From Betaproteobacteria bacterium SG8_40 (GTDB lineage: Bacteria > Pseudomonadota > Gammaproteobacteria > Burkholderiales > Eutrophovitaceae), in assembly GCA_001304425.1 (NCBI GenBank), contig LJTS01000171.1, forward strand, positions 1-6,282: 6,282 bases of DNA, given 5' to 3'. A model generated the notes under the pieces. That model was not told the DNA's origin. It was given only the letters and a program-made list of their open reading frames with translations, and made no database searches. Positions 1 through 5,335 of the stretch are shown piece after piece. The stretch's first letter is position 1; every line of letters starts with the position of its first letter. The translations under genes were made by a program, and so were the position numbers.

Positions 1-1
1 C

Positions 2-478
2 CCCGGCGAATTGTTCATCGAGCGCAATGTCGGCAATCTGGTGCCGCCCCACGACACCGGGTTGGGATATCACGGAACGGGGGCGGCAATCGAGTTTGCG
101 GTGCTGCGACTCGGTGTTAAACATATCGTGGTATGCGGACATAGTCATTGCGGCGCGATACGTGCACTCTACGACGATGGATCGCCTGAAACGCCGCACA
201 TGAACCATTGGCTCGAGCTGGCGCGCGATGCAGTGCTGCCAGTGAGCGTTTCCGAGGAAGCACTGCGGCGAACCGAGCAGCGATCGATCGTGTTGCAGCT
301 CGAGCGCCTGATGGGATATCCAATGGTCGCACAGGGTGTGGAAGCGGGACGGCTGTTTCTGCACGGCTGGCATTATCTGATCGAGGATGGCCGGGTACTG
401 GTCCTCGATGTGGCCAGCGGTGCGTTTGTTGCAGCAGATCCGCCGCCACGTGATGCACCGCTGGACGTGCTGCAGTGA
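2..478 (+). CDS. Beta-class carbonic anhydrase, 5' end cut by window edge
   Basis: Reversible hydration of CO2 to bicarbonate, normally a cytoplasmic zinc enzyme supplying bicarbonate or balancing pH. The reading frame is open from the window's first bases and encodes 158 residues up to TGA at 476-478. It begins inside the family motif resembling ELFxxRNxGN (visible residues 3-12). Two zinc ligands are visible in GHSHCGA: His47 and Cys50 of the visible part. Also typical are the segment SIVLQLERLMGYPMV (residues 95-109) and LHGWHY (120-125) near the C-terminus. Family members usually have about 200-220 residues, so roughly 50-60 N-terminal residues are missing, including the expected Cys-x-Asp-x-Arg motif with the other zinc ligand and catalytic Asp/Arg pair. 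The 3' end overlaps the next gene by four bases (GTGA), suggesting translational coupling. The family assignment is firm. The physiological role (can-like, cynT-like or other) cannot be decided here. Confidence 0.93.
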   Translation, partial: PGELFIERNVGNLVPPHDTGLGYHGTGAAIEFAVLRLGVKHIVVCGHSHCGAIRALYDDGSPETPHMNHWLELARDAVLPVSVSEEALRRTEQRSIVLQLERLMGYPMVAQGVEAGRLFLHGWHYLIEDGRVLVLDVASGAFVAADPPPRDAPLDVLQ

Positions 479-864
479 ACGGCTATCTGGTATTGAAGGG
501 ACTGCATGTCAGTGCGGTCGCGCTAAGCGGCATATTCTTTTTGCTGCGCGGCGTATGGATGCTTCGCGGCTCGGCACTGCTGCAGCATTCCTGGGTACGG
601 ATCACGCCGCACGTCGTGGATACCGTGCTGCTGGCAGCCGCGCTGGGACTGCTGGTCCGGCTGCAGCTAAACCCTTTCGCCACCCCATGGCTCGGTGCCA
701 AGCTGATCGCCCTCGCCGGTTACATTGTCTTCGGTTCGTTTGCGCTCAAGCGCGGCCGCACACGCCGCACCAGAAGCATCGCGCTGCTGGCCGCGCTCGG
801 TTTGTTCGCCTACATGATCGGTACTGCGCTGACGCGAGATCCGTTTTTCTTCCTGCCGGGCTGA
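475..864 (+). CDS. SirB2-family integral membrane protein
   Basis: A 129-residue, very hydrophobic protein with about four predicted membrane helices (roughly residues 4-24, 47-64, 73-92 and 101-119) and a positively charged loop RGRTRRTR between the last two. The start YLxLKxLHVSAVxLSG, the FxLRGxWML stretch and the central TPHVVDTVLL motif are characteristic of the SirB2 family, named after a Salmonella locus reported to raise invasion-gene expression. Its biochemical function is unknown, and the name should not be read as a virulence role here. The GTG start at 475 overlaps the carbonic anhydrase TGA. No clear Shine-Dalgarno sequence precedes it, so translation probably depends on ribosomes finishing the upstream gene. 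Length and N-terminus agree with the family, supporting this start. The gene converges on the flavoprotein gene, with 15 bases between the two stop codons. Confidence 0.88.
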   Translation: MNGYLVLKGLHVSAVALSGIFFLLRGVWMLRGSALLQHSWVRITPHVVDTVLLAAALGLLVRLQLNPFATPWLGAKLIALAGYIVFGSFALKRGRTRRTRSIALLAALGLFAYMIGTALTRDPFFFLPG

Positions 865-885
865 ACACGCATTCGCGCTTCAGCC
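859..885. terminator. Inverted repeat spanning both convergent stop codons, possible bidirectional terminator
   Basis: GGCTGAA (859-865) and TTCAGCC (879-885) form a perfect 7-bp stem. Inside it CGC (868-870) can pair with GCG (875-877) around the loop ATTC. The plus-strand TGA of the SirB2 gene (862-864) lies in one arm and the minus-strand TGA of the flavoprotein gene (880-882) in the other. No strong T-run follows on either strand (only TTGATTG on plus), so intrinsic termination would be weak. The structure is seen in the sequence; its function is inferred from its position between convergent genes. Confidence 0.4.
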
Positions 886-1488
886 TTGATTGCGAACCAG
901 CCGGTTCGCCAGCGCCGTTGCCCTGGCTTTCAGTTTGTCCGGCAACCGGGTGTGCCGGTCCTTCGCAATCAGGCCGGGGTAGATGGTGCCTATGGCGGCA
1001 GCGCCGATTGTCCTGGCTGTCATGTTGAGCTGCCCGCGTGTGGCGAACATCCACCGGCCAAGGATGCCGGGCGCGGCACTGGAGGTCACGAGGACCGCTT
1101 TCTTGAGCGGCAGCCCGGCCTTGCGGAACTTCGGTGTGGCCGTTCCCCACGGCCAATAGGCATAGACGACCAACCGTTCCATGAACCGTTTGAACACGGC
1201 GGTCACGGAGCTGAAGTTGGTGGGAGACGCAAGAATATAGGCATCGGCGAACTCGATCTTGTCGATCAGGGCCGCCATTCCGTCACTGTGCACGCATTGT
1301 CCGGGAGCTGTACCGGGATGCTGGGTACATTCGCGGCAGTTGAGACAGAACTCGATCGGATAATTGCGAAGCTGGACGACTTCGATTTCACCGCCGGCGG
1401 CCGCGACGGCCTGTGCCATCGTCTCGACGATCTGGTCGGTGATGCCATCGTCCCGATAGGAACCGTTGATTGCCAGCACGCGAGTCAT
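880..1488 (-). CDS. Flavodoxin-fold NAD(P)H-dependent oxidoreductase with four-cysteine cluster (iron-sulfur flavoprotein-like)
   Basis: A 202-residue protein with the fold of NADPH-dependent FMN reductases and iron-sulfur flavoproteins. The first strand and phosphate-binding loop read VLAINGSYRDDG (residues 4-15). A second flavin-contacting loop is SPTNFSSVT (88-96), followed by a helix rich in Phe/Lys/Arg. Between them lies C48-x2-C51-x2-C54-x10-C65, resembling the compact cluster of archaeal and bacterial iron-sulfur flavoproteins, which suggests a bound 4Fe-4S cluster; a zinc or redox-thiol role is also possible. Substrate unknown; a cytosolic electron-transfer or reductase role is inferred. 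The frame stays open upstream to a GTG at 1561-1563, but the fold begins at the ATG at 1486-1488 and the extra 25 residues look unlike the family, so the shorter start is used. Neither start has a clear Shine-Dalgarno sequence. It is transcribed away from ccoN, so the two genes share a 598-base upstream region. Confidence 0.85.
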   Translation of the reverse strand: MTRVLAINGSYRDDGITDQIVETMAQAVAAAGGEIEVVQLRNYPIEFCLNCRECTQHPGTAPGQCVHSDGMAALIDKIEFADAYILASPTNFSSVTAVFKRFMERLVVYAYWPWGTATPKFRKAGLPLKKAVLVTSSAAPGILGRWMFATRGQLNMTARTIGAAAIGTIYPGLIAKDRHTRLPDKLKARATALANRLVRNQG

Positions 1489-1592
1489 GCCGGTACCAAT
1501 ACACGATACATGGACGTAACCGGTCCTGGCGGCATGCGGCAGGCCGACTCCTGGCCCGTGCACACCGCAGCCAGACGCCCGCGTGACAAGAC

Positions 1593-1622
1593 ATGACGCG
1601 GTCCGGCAAGCATGCCCGTCAT
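1593..1622. other. Imperfect hairpin in intergenic region
   Basis: ATGACG (1593-1598) pairs with CGTCAT (1617-1622). Inside it GGCA (1605-1608) pairs with TGCC (1613-1616) around the loop AGCA, leaving a 6-nt bulge on the left arm. On the plus strand a T5 run follows at 1634-1638, too far away for a standard intrinsic terminator. No gene lies upstream on that strand within the gap. The function is unknown and the structure could be chance in GC-rich DNA. Confidence 0.25.
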
Positions 1623-1755
1623 TTCTCGCGGCCTTTTTCCCGTCAGTCGACCGGCCGTTTCCCGATGCATCAATCCCGTCGTGGCAGCGCCCACCGGGGC
1701 CTCTCCCGTTGATGAATGATCAGCGCGAGATTGGCGCCGTGAGCGCCCGCCGGTC

Positions 1756-1769
1756 TTGATTCAGGTCAG
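1756..1769. promoter_or_regulatory. Second ANR/FNR-like site, one mismatch
   Basis: TTGATTCAGGTCAG matches the ANR pattern TTGAT-N4-GTCAA except for the last base. Its centre is 151 bases upstream of the better site. A class II -10 element at the matching distance is not visible on either strand. It could therefore be an upstream auxiliary site for the oxidase promoter, an operator for the divergent flavoprotein gene, or a chance match. Confidence 0.35.
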
Positions 1770-1906
1770 GGAACAGTCTCAATCCGTGCCGGCCTGGTTC
1801 GCCACCAGGGTTGAATGGCGTCGTCCTGCGATCCGGCGTACACAACAGGCATGCGGCATCAGTCGCGCTCGCCCGTCGCGGCAGTCCGGTACCCGTGCCC
1901 GGCGGT

Positions 1907-1920
1907 TTGATCTATGTCAA
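1907..1920 (+). promoter_or_regulatory. ANR/FNR binding site of the cbb3 oxidase promoter
   Basis: TTGATCTATGTCAA is a full match to the ANR/FNR pattern TTGAT-N4-(A/G)TCAA. FNR-family oxygen sensors, which carry an oxygen-labile 4Fe-4S cluster, bind such sites and activate transcription when oxygen falls; cbb3 operons are classic targets. The site lies 166 bases before the ccoN start and exactly 22 bases before a -10-like hexamer. That places its centre at -41.5 from a predicted start near 1955, the class II activation geometry. The match and spacing are visible in the sequence; the regulator's identity and the direction of its effect are inferred. Confidence 0.8.
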
Positions 1921-1942
1921 TCGGACCAATCTGGGCTGCCGT

Positions 1943-1948
1943 TACGAT
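1943..1948 (+). promoter_or_regulatory. Predicted -10 element of the ccoNOQP promoter
   Basis: TACGAT agrees with TATAAT at four of six positions, including the key TA and final T. It ends seven bases before the predicted transcript start at about 1955. No -35 hexamer is expected, because the FNR-type site at 1907-1920 would occupy that place. The resulting leader would be about 132 nt. Confidence 0.6.
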
Positions 1949-1953
1949 TCGTG

Positions 1954-1970
1954 CGGGCTTTTTTTGCCCG
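1954..1970 (+). other. 5' leader hairpin with T7 loop
   Basis: CGGGC (1954-1958), seven T (1959-1965) and GCCCG (1966-1970) form a perfect 5-bp GC-rich hairpin. It would sit at the extreme 5' end of the transcript if the start is near 1955. The T-run is in the loop rather than after the stem, so this is not an intrinsic terminator. A 5'-end stem often protects mRNA from decay, which is a plausible but untested role. Confidence 0.45.
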
Positions 1971-1988
1971 AAAGTCTTGATTTGTCGG

Positions 1989-2007
1989 CAACAAGTGTGA
2001 TTTGTTG
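1989..2007 (+). other. Small AT-rich leader hairpin followed by A7
   Basis: CAACAA (1989-1994) can pair with TTGTTG (2002-2007) around a 7-nt loop, and seven A follow at 2008-2014. The stem is only 6 bp and AT-rich, so it is weak. This segment is clearly AT-richer than its surroundings and lies within the predicted ccoN leader. No function can be assigned. Confidence 0.25.
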
Positions 2008-2075
2008 AAAAAAATGGACCCGCCTCGCAGGCTCTTTGGCCGTTTCGGGGTAAGGGACGACGTTTCGCAAAGCTC

Positions 2076-2081
2076 AGGGAG
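2076..2081 (+). promoter_or_regulatory. Ribosome binding site of ccoN, supports GTG start
   Basis: AGGGAG lies five bases before the GTG at 2087-2089. Because the start codon is GTG, this purine-rich site is the main local evidence for placing translation start there. The resulting N-terminus fits the family length. Confidence 0.7.
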
Positions 2082-2086
2082 ACAGC

Positions 2087-3514
2087 GTGCAACAAGAAAC
2101 GACATATAACTACCGGATCGTCCGGCAGTTCTCGATCATGACCGTGGTCTGGGGCGTAGTAGGCATGCTGGTAGGCGTCATTATCGCGGCCCAGCTAATG
2201 TTCCCCGATCTGACTTATGGGATCTCGTGGCTTTCCTATGGCCGCTTGCGACCCCTGCACACCAACGCAGTCATTTTCGCTTTTGGCGGATCGGCGTTGT
2301 TTGCGACGTCGTATTACGTCGTCCAGCGAACCTGTCATACGCGGCTGTTCTCCGACAAGCTCGCGGCATTCACCTTCTGGGGATGGCAGGCGGTCATTGT
2401 TCTGGCCGCGGTCACGCTGCCTTTGGGGATCACCACCAGTAAGGAATACGCCGAACTCGAATGGCCGATCGACGTGCTCATCACCCTCGTATGGGTGGCA
2501 TACGCGGTCGTGTTCTTCGGAACGTTGGTGAAACGGCGGGTTTCGCACATATATGTTGCCAACTGGTTCTTCGGAGCGTTCATCCTGACGGTCGCGCTGT
2601 TGCATCTGGTGAACAGCGCCGCAATTCCCGTGAGCTTCTGGAAGTCGTATTCCGCTTATGCGGGCGTGCAGGACGCGATGGTGCAGTGGTGGTACGGGCA
2701 TAACGCGGTGGGTTTCTTCCTGACCGCCGGTTTTCTGGGGATCATGTACTACTTCGTGCCGAAGCAGGCCGAACGCCCGGTTTTCAGTTACCGGTTGTCC
2801 GTCGTGCATTTCTGGGCGCTGATCTTCACTTACATGTGGGCCGGTCCCCATCACCTGCATTACACGGCGTTGCCTGACTGGGCACAATCGATCGGCATGG
2901 TGTTTTCGCTGATCTTGCTGGCACCGTCCTGGGGCGGGATGATCAACGGGATCATGACCCTGTCGGGCGCCTGGCATAAGCTGCGCACTGATCCGATTCT
3001 GAAGTTCCTGATCGTTTCGTTGTCTTTCTACGGCATGTCGACCTTCGAAGGCCCGATGATGTCGATCAAGACCGTCAATTCGCTGTCACATTACACAGAC
3101 TGGACCATCGGCCACGTACATTCTGGTGCGCTCGGCTGGGTCGCGTTCATTTCGATCGGCGCGCTGTATTACATGATTCCGCGTTTGTTCGGCAAGACAC
3201 AGATGTACAGCGTGCGATTGATTACCACCCATTTCTGGATTGCAACGCTAGGCGTCGTGCTCTATATCGCGGCGATGTGGATCGCCGGGGTGATGCAGGG
3301 GCTGATGTGGCGTGCGGTCAATCCTGACGGAACGCTGACATACACCTTCGTCGAGAGCGTGAAAGCCACTTTCCCGTTCTACACGATCAGACTGCTCGGT
3401 GGCCTGATGTTCTTCTCCGGCATGTTGATCATGGTCTACAACGTGTGGAAGACGGTGGTAGGAGCCAAGGCGGTGGATGCGCCAGTGGTGTCGCCTGCCG
3501 CTGCCCACGCCTGA
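2087..3514 (+). CDS. ccoN: cbb3-type cytochrome c oxidase subunit I (CcoN)
   Basis: Catalytic subunit of the high-affinity cbb3 oxidase: it reduces oxygen to water in the cytoplasmic membrane and pumps protons, drawing electrons from CcoO/CcoP. It has 475 residues, the usual length, with about twelve membrane helices. The expected ligands are present: His58 (PLHTNAV) and His345 for low-spin haem b, His343 for haem b3 (IGHVHSG), and His205 (WWYGHNAVG), His255 and His256 (WAGPHH) for CuB. Tyr249 sits where the cross-linked active-site tyrosine lies in characterised enzymes. Glu120 and Glu123 in KEYAELEW match the calcium-site region by constant offset from the Pseudomonas stutzeri numbering as I recall it. 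The GTG start has a good ribosome-binding site. It is the first gene of a ccoNOQP operon behind an ANR/FNR-type promoter, and ccoO follows after 28 bases. No missing residues or frameshifts were seen. Confidence 0.98.
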   Translation: MQQETTYNYRIVRQFSIMTVVWGVVGMLVGVIIAAQLMFPDLTYGISWLSYGRLRPLHTNAVIFAFGGSALFATSYYVVQRTCHTRLFSDKLAAFTFWGWQAVIVLAAVTLPLGITTSKEYAELEWPIDVLITLVWVAYAVVFFGTLVKRRVSHIYVANWFFGAFILTVALLHLVNSAAIPVSFWKSYSAYAGVQDAMVQWWYGHNAVGFFLTAGFLGIMYYFVPKQAERPVFSYRLSVVHFWALIFTYMWAGPHHLHYTALPDWAQSIGMVFSLILLAPSWGGMINGIMTLSGAWHKLRTDPILKFLIVSLSFYGMSTFEGPMMSIKTVNSLSHYTDWTIGHVHSGALGWVAFISIGALYYMIPRLFGKTQMYSVRLITTHFWIATLGVVLYIAAMWIAGVMQGLMWRAVNPDGTLTYTFVESVKATFPFYTIRLLGGLMFFSGMLIMVYNVWKTVVGAKAVDAPVVSPAAAHA

Positions 3515-3531
3515 GTGCAGCGGGAAACAAT

Positions 3532-3535
3532 GGAG
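3532..3535 (+). promoter_or_regulatory. Ribosome binding site of ccoO, decides its start
   Basis: GGAG lies seven bases before the ATG at 3543-3545. The ccoO frame is open further upstream, into the end of ccoN, but this site and family alignment favour the start at 3543. Confidence 0.7.
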
Positions 3536-3542
3536 CAACGTA

Positions 3543-4160
3543 ATGGCTAATCAAACATTTCACGAAAAGATCGAAAAAAACGTCCCGCTGTTGGTGATTC
3601 TGGTAATTCTGGTGGTTGCAGTTGGTGGCCTGGTTGAAATCGTGCCGCTGTTCTTCCAGCGTTCGACAACCGAACCGGTGGCAGGCCTGAACCCTTACAC
3701 GCCTCTGCAACTCGAGGGGCGCGACGTATACATACGGGAAGGCTGCTACAACTGCCACTCGCAGATGGTTCGTCCGTTCCGCGCAGAAACGGAGCGCTAT
3801 GGCCACTATTCGGTGGCGGGAGAGTACGTCTACGACCATCCGTTCCAGTGGGGCAGCAAGCGCACGGGTCCGGACCTCATTCGGGTGGGGGGACGATATA
3901 GCGATGACTGGCACCGTCTGCATCTGATCCAGCCGAGGGACGTGGTGCCGGAGTCGAACATGCCCGGCTATCCGTGGCTTGCCGAGCGCAAGATCGACTC
4001 GGCAATGACGCCGAAGAAAATGGCGGCCTTGCGAACGGTCGGGGTGCCGTACAGCGACGGGGACATCGAAGGCGCTTCCGCGGCAACGAACGGCAAGACC
4101 GAGATGGAAGCGTTGATTGCTTACCTGCAGGTGCTCGGCACCGCGATGAAATCGAGGTGA
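3543..4160 (+). CDS. ccoO: cbb3-type cytochrome c oxidase subunit II (CcoO), mono-haem cytochrome c
   Basis: Membrane-anchored c-type cytochrome that passes electrons to the CcoN haem centre from the periplasmic side. It has 205 residues, normal for the family. One N-terminal membrane helix (about residues 14-37) acts as an uncleaved signal anchor, followed by a periplasmic domain. The single haem c site is C68-YN-C71-H72 within the hallmark EGCYNCHSQMVRPF, and Met140 in ESNMPGYPWL is the likely sixth haem ligand. YGHYSVAGEY, WGSKRTGPDL and VGGRYSDDWH are further family hallmarks. The longer open frame upstream would overlap ccoN and adds nothing family-like, so the ATG preceded by GGAG is chosen. 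ccoQ starts four bases after its stop, indicating one transcript and coupled translation. Confidence 0.98.
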   Translation: MANQTFHEKIEKNVPLLVILVILVVAVGGLVEIVPLFFQRSTTEPVAGLNPYTPLQLEGRDVYIREGCYNCHSQMVRPFRAETERYGHYSVAGEYVYDHPFQWGSKRTGPDLIRVGGRYSDDWHRLHLIQPRDVVPESNMPGYPWLAERKIDSAMTPKKMAALRTVGVPYSDGDIEGASAATNGKTEMEALIAYLQVLGTAMKSR

Positions 4161-4164
4161 GGGC

Positions 4165-4347
4165 ATGGACCTGATAAACGATCTGCGTTCGGCGGTGACG
4201 GTAGTGGCCTTCATCGCCTTCATCGGCATCGTCGTCTGGGCGTACAGCCACCGACGCAAGGAGGCGTTTGACGAAGCGGCGCGATTGCCCTTCACCGAAG
4301 ATGAAGACTTGCCTCGCAAAACAAGAACCGAAAGGAAGGAAAAGTGA
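4165..4347 (+). CDS. ccoQ: cbb3-type oxidase small subunit CcoQ (FixQ)
   Basis: A 60-residue protein with one membrane helix (about residues 9-27) and a highly charged cytoplasmic tail rich in Lys, Arg, Glu and Asp. CcoQ binds no cofactor; in characterised systems it stabilises the interaction of CcoP with the CcoNO core. The segment AVTVVAFIAFIGIVVWAYSH followed by RRKEAFDEAARLPF is typical of the family. The ATG is preceded by GAGG (4154-4157) overlapping the end of ccoO. Its TGA overlaps the ccoP GTG by four bases (GTGA). Both position and sequence support the call. Confidence 0.95.
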   Translation: MDLINDLRSAVTVVAFIAFIGIVVWAYSHRRKEAFDEAARLPFTEDEDLPRKTRTERKEK

Positions 4348-5246
4348 GCGACTTCACAAACGATTTCTGGAACTGGTACATCTCGGTCATTACGGTCGTC
4401 AGTATCCTCGCTTGCGCAGTCTTTCTCTGGAAGCTCACTACGCGCAAACTGGCACCCGGGGAAAAGCCCGGGACGATGGGGCACGTCTGGGACGAAGACC
4501 TGCAGGAGTTCAACAACCCGTTGCCTAACTGGTGGCGCTGGCTGTTCTACATCACCATCGTCTTTTCGCTCGGCTATCTTGCGCTGTATCCGGGTCTTGG
4601 CAGTTTCGACGGCACGCTCAAGTGGAGTTCGACGGGGCAGTACGAAAAGGAGATGGCGGCTGCAGAGGACAATTTCGGGCCGCTGTTCGCGAAGTATGCG
4701 GCGATGGACATCCGCGAAGTCGCGGCAGACCCGGCGGCACGGCGGATCGGCGAGAACCTGTACCTGAACTATTGCGCGCAATGCCACGCCTCGGACGCCA
4801 GGGGAAGCCGCGGCTTCCCGAATCTTGCCGACAACGCCTGGCAATACGGCGGCGAGCCGGAGACGATAAAGGCGACGCTGCTTAACGGCCGCAATGGCAT
4901 CATGCCGCCGATGGCAGCTGCCTTGCCCGGTGAGGGCGTAAAGGATGTAGCGCACTACGTGATGTCCCTGTCGGGAATGACGCACGACAATCTGCGCAAG
5001 ACGCGCGGCGCAGAGCTGTTTCAGACAAACTGTGCCGTCTGTCACGGCGCCGACGGCACCGGCAACAAGATGCTGGGGGCGCCCAACCTGACCGATGACG
5101 CGTGGCTGTATGGACGCGGCGAGTCGACGATCATCGAAACCATCACCCAGGGGCGCAACGGCGTGATGCCGGCCTGGGGCGAGTTCCTCGGGGATGACAA
5201 GGTCCACATTCTGTCGGCTTACGTGTGGTCGCTATCGAACCAATGA
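4344..5246 (+). CDS. ccoP: cbb3-type cytochrome c oxidase subunit III (CcoP), di-haem cytochrome c
   Basis: Di-haem cytochrome that accepts electrons from soluble cytochrome c or the bc1 complex and passes them towards CcoO and CcoN. It has 300 residues, the usual length. The N-terminal FixP-type domain has two membrane helices (about 11-30 and 64-83) joined by a loop with the hallmark HVWDEDLQEFNNPLPNWW (47-64). Two periplasmic cytochrome c domains follow: C144-AQ-C147-H148 with likely ligand Met187 in GIMPPM, and C230-AV-C233-H234 with likely ligand Met275 in GVMPAWG. Translation starts at a GTG overlapping the ccoQ stop, behind the purine-rich GGAAGGA (4334-4340). It is the last gene of the tight block; an 89-base gap with a hairpin separates it from ccoG. 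No defect was seen. Confidence 0.98.
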   Translation: MSDFTNDFWNWYISVITVVSILACAVFLWKLTTRKLAPGEKPGTMGHVWDEDLQEFNNPLPNWWRWLFYITIVFSLGYLALYPGLGSFDGTLKWSSTGQYEKEMAAAEDNFGPLFAKYAAMDIREVAADPAARRIGENLYLNYCAQCHASDARGSRGFPNLADNAWQYGGEPETIKATLLNGRNGIMPPMAAALPGEGVKDVAHYVMSLSGMTHDNLRKTRGAELFQTNCAVCHGADGTGNKMLGAPNLTDDAWLYGRGESTIIETITQGRNGVMPAWGEFLGDDKVHILSAYVWSLSNQ

Positions 5247-5251
5247 CGGGG

Positions 5252-5290
5252 TTCAACGTTGAAGCGGGGGCTCGTGCAGGGCCTCCCGCT
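5252..5290. other. Palindrome plus stem-loop between ccoP and ccoG
   Basis: TTCAACGTTGAA (5252-5263) is a perfect 12-bp palindrome. Immediately after it AGCGGGGGC (5263-5271) pairs with GCCTCCCGCT (5281-5290), a 9-bp GC-rich stem with one bulged T and a 9-nt loop. No T-run follows, so a full intrinsic terminator is unlikely. In this position the structure could stabilise the 3' end of a ccoNOQP mRNA, slow transcription into ccoG, or mark a processing site. The pairing is visible; the function is inferred. Confidence 0.45.
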
Positions 5291-5335
5291 CTGACTTGTG
5301 CGCACGGCGCAATCACTGCTGACGACGCGGTCTGA

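Larger units (their letters stand above)
1489..1906. other. Intergenic region without a convincing gene (upstream half of the shared control region)
   Basis: This stretch separates the minus-strand flavoprotein start from the ANR/FNR site of the oxidase operon. Open frames in it are short and arginine- or proline-rich, have no ribosome-binding site and resemble no family I know. What can be seen is an imperfect hairpin at 1593-1622, a GGCGC/GCGCC hairpin (1733-1747, 5-bp stem, 5-nt loop), scattered CCCGT words (1615, 1639, 1675, 1705) and a one-mismatch FNR-like site at 1756-1769. No clear sigma-70 promoter for the flavoprotein gene could be identified. It may hold a promoter for that gene, an unrecognised small RNA, or degraded sequence. 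Confidence 0.5.

Noticed and set aside
1489..1563. N-terminal extension of the flavoprotein by 25 residues to a GTG at 1561-1563
   Set aside because: The added residues do not look like the family, no ribosome-binding site precedes that GTG, and the fold starts naturally at the ATG at 1486-1488.
886..1596. Plus-strand open frame of 236 codons opposite the flavoprotein gene
   Set aside because: The minus-strand frame has clear flavodoxin-fold motifs, while the plus-strand product has none and low-complexity Gly/Arg/Asp content.
1954..1970. Hairpin with T7 considered as an intrinsic terminator
   Set aside because: The T-run is the loop and not the 3' tail; the stem is followed by GAAAG, so it does not fit the terminator pattern on either strand.
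1756..1980. Short plus-strand open frame overlapping the oxidase promoter region
   Set aside because: It begins inside the FNR-like site, has an Arg/Ser/Gln-rich composition, lacks a ribosome-binding site and runs through the predicted -10 and leader hairpin.
2195..2977. Minus-strand open frame of 260 codons inside ccoN
   Set aside because: It is antisense to strongly conserved ccoN, rich in Arg, Gln and His, and matches no family. It is a shadow frame.
3429..5207. Very long minus-strand open frame (592 codons) across ccoO, ccoQ and ccoP
   Set aside because: It lies antisense to three well-conserved genes, has a biased Arg/His/Pro/Val composition and no recognisable domain. It is explained by codon bias of the GC-rich sense genes.
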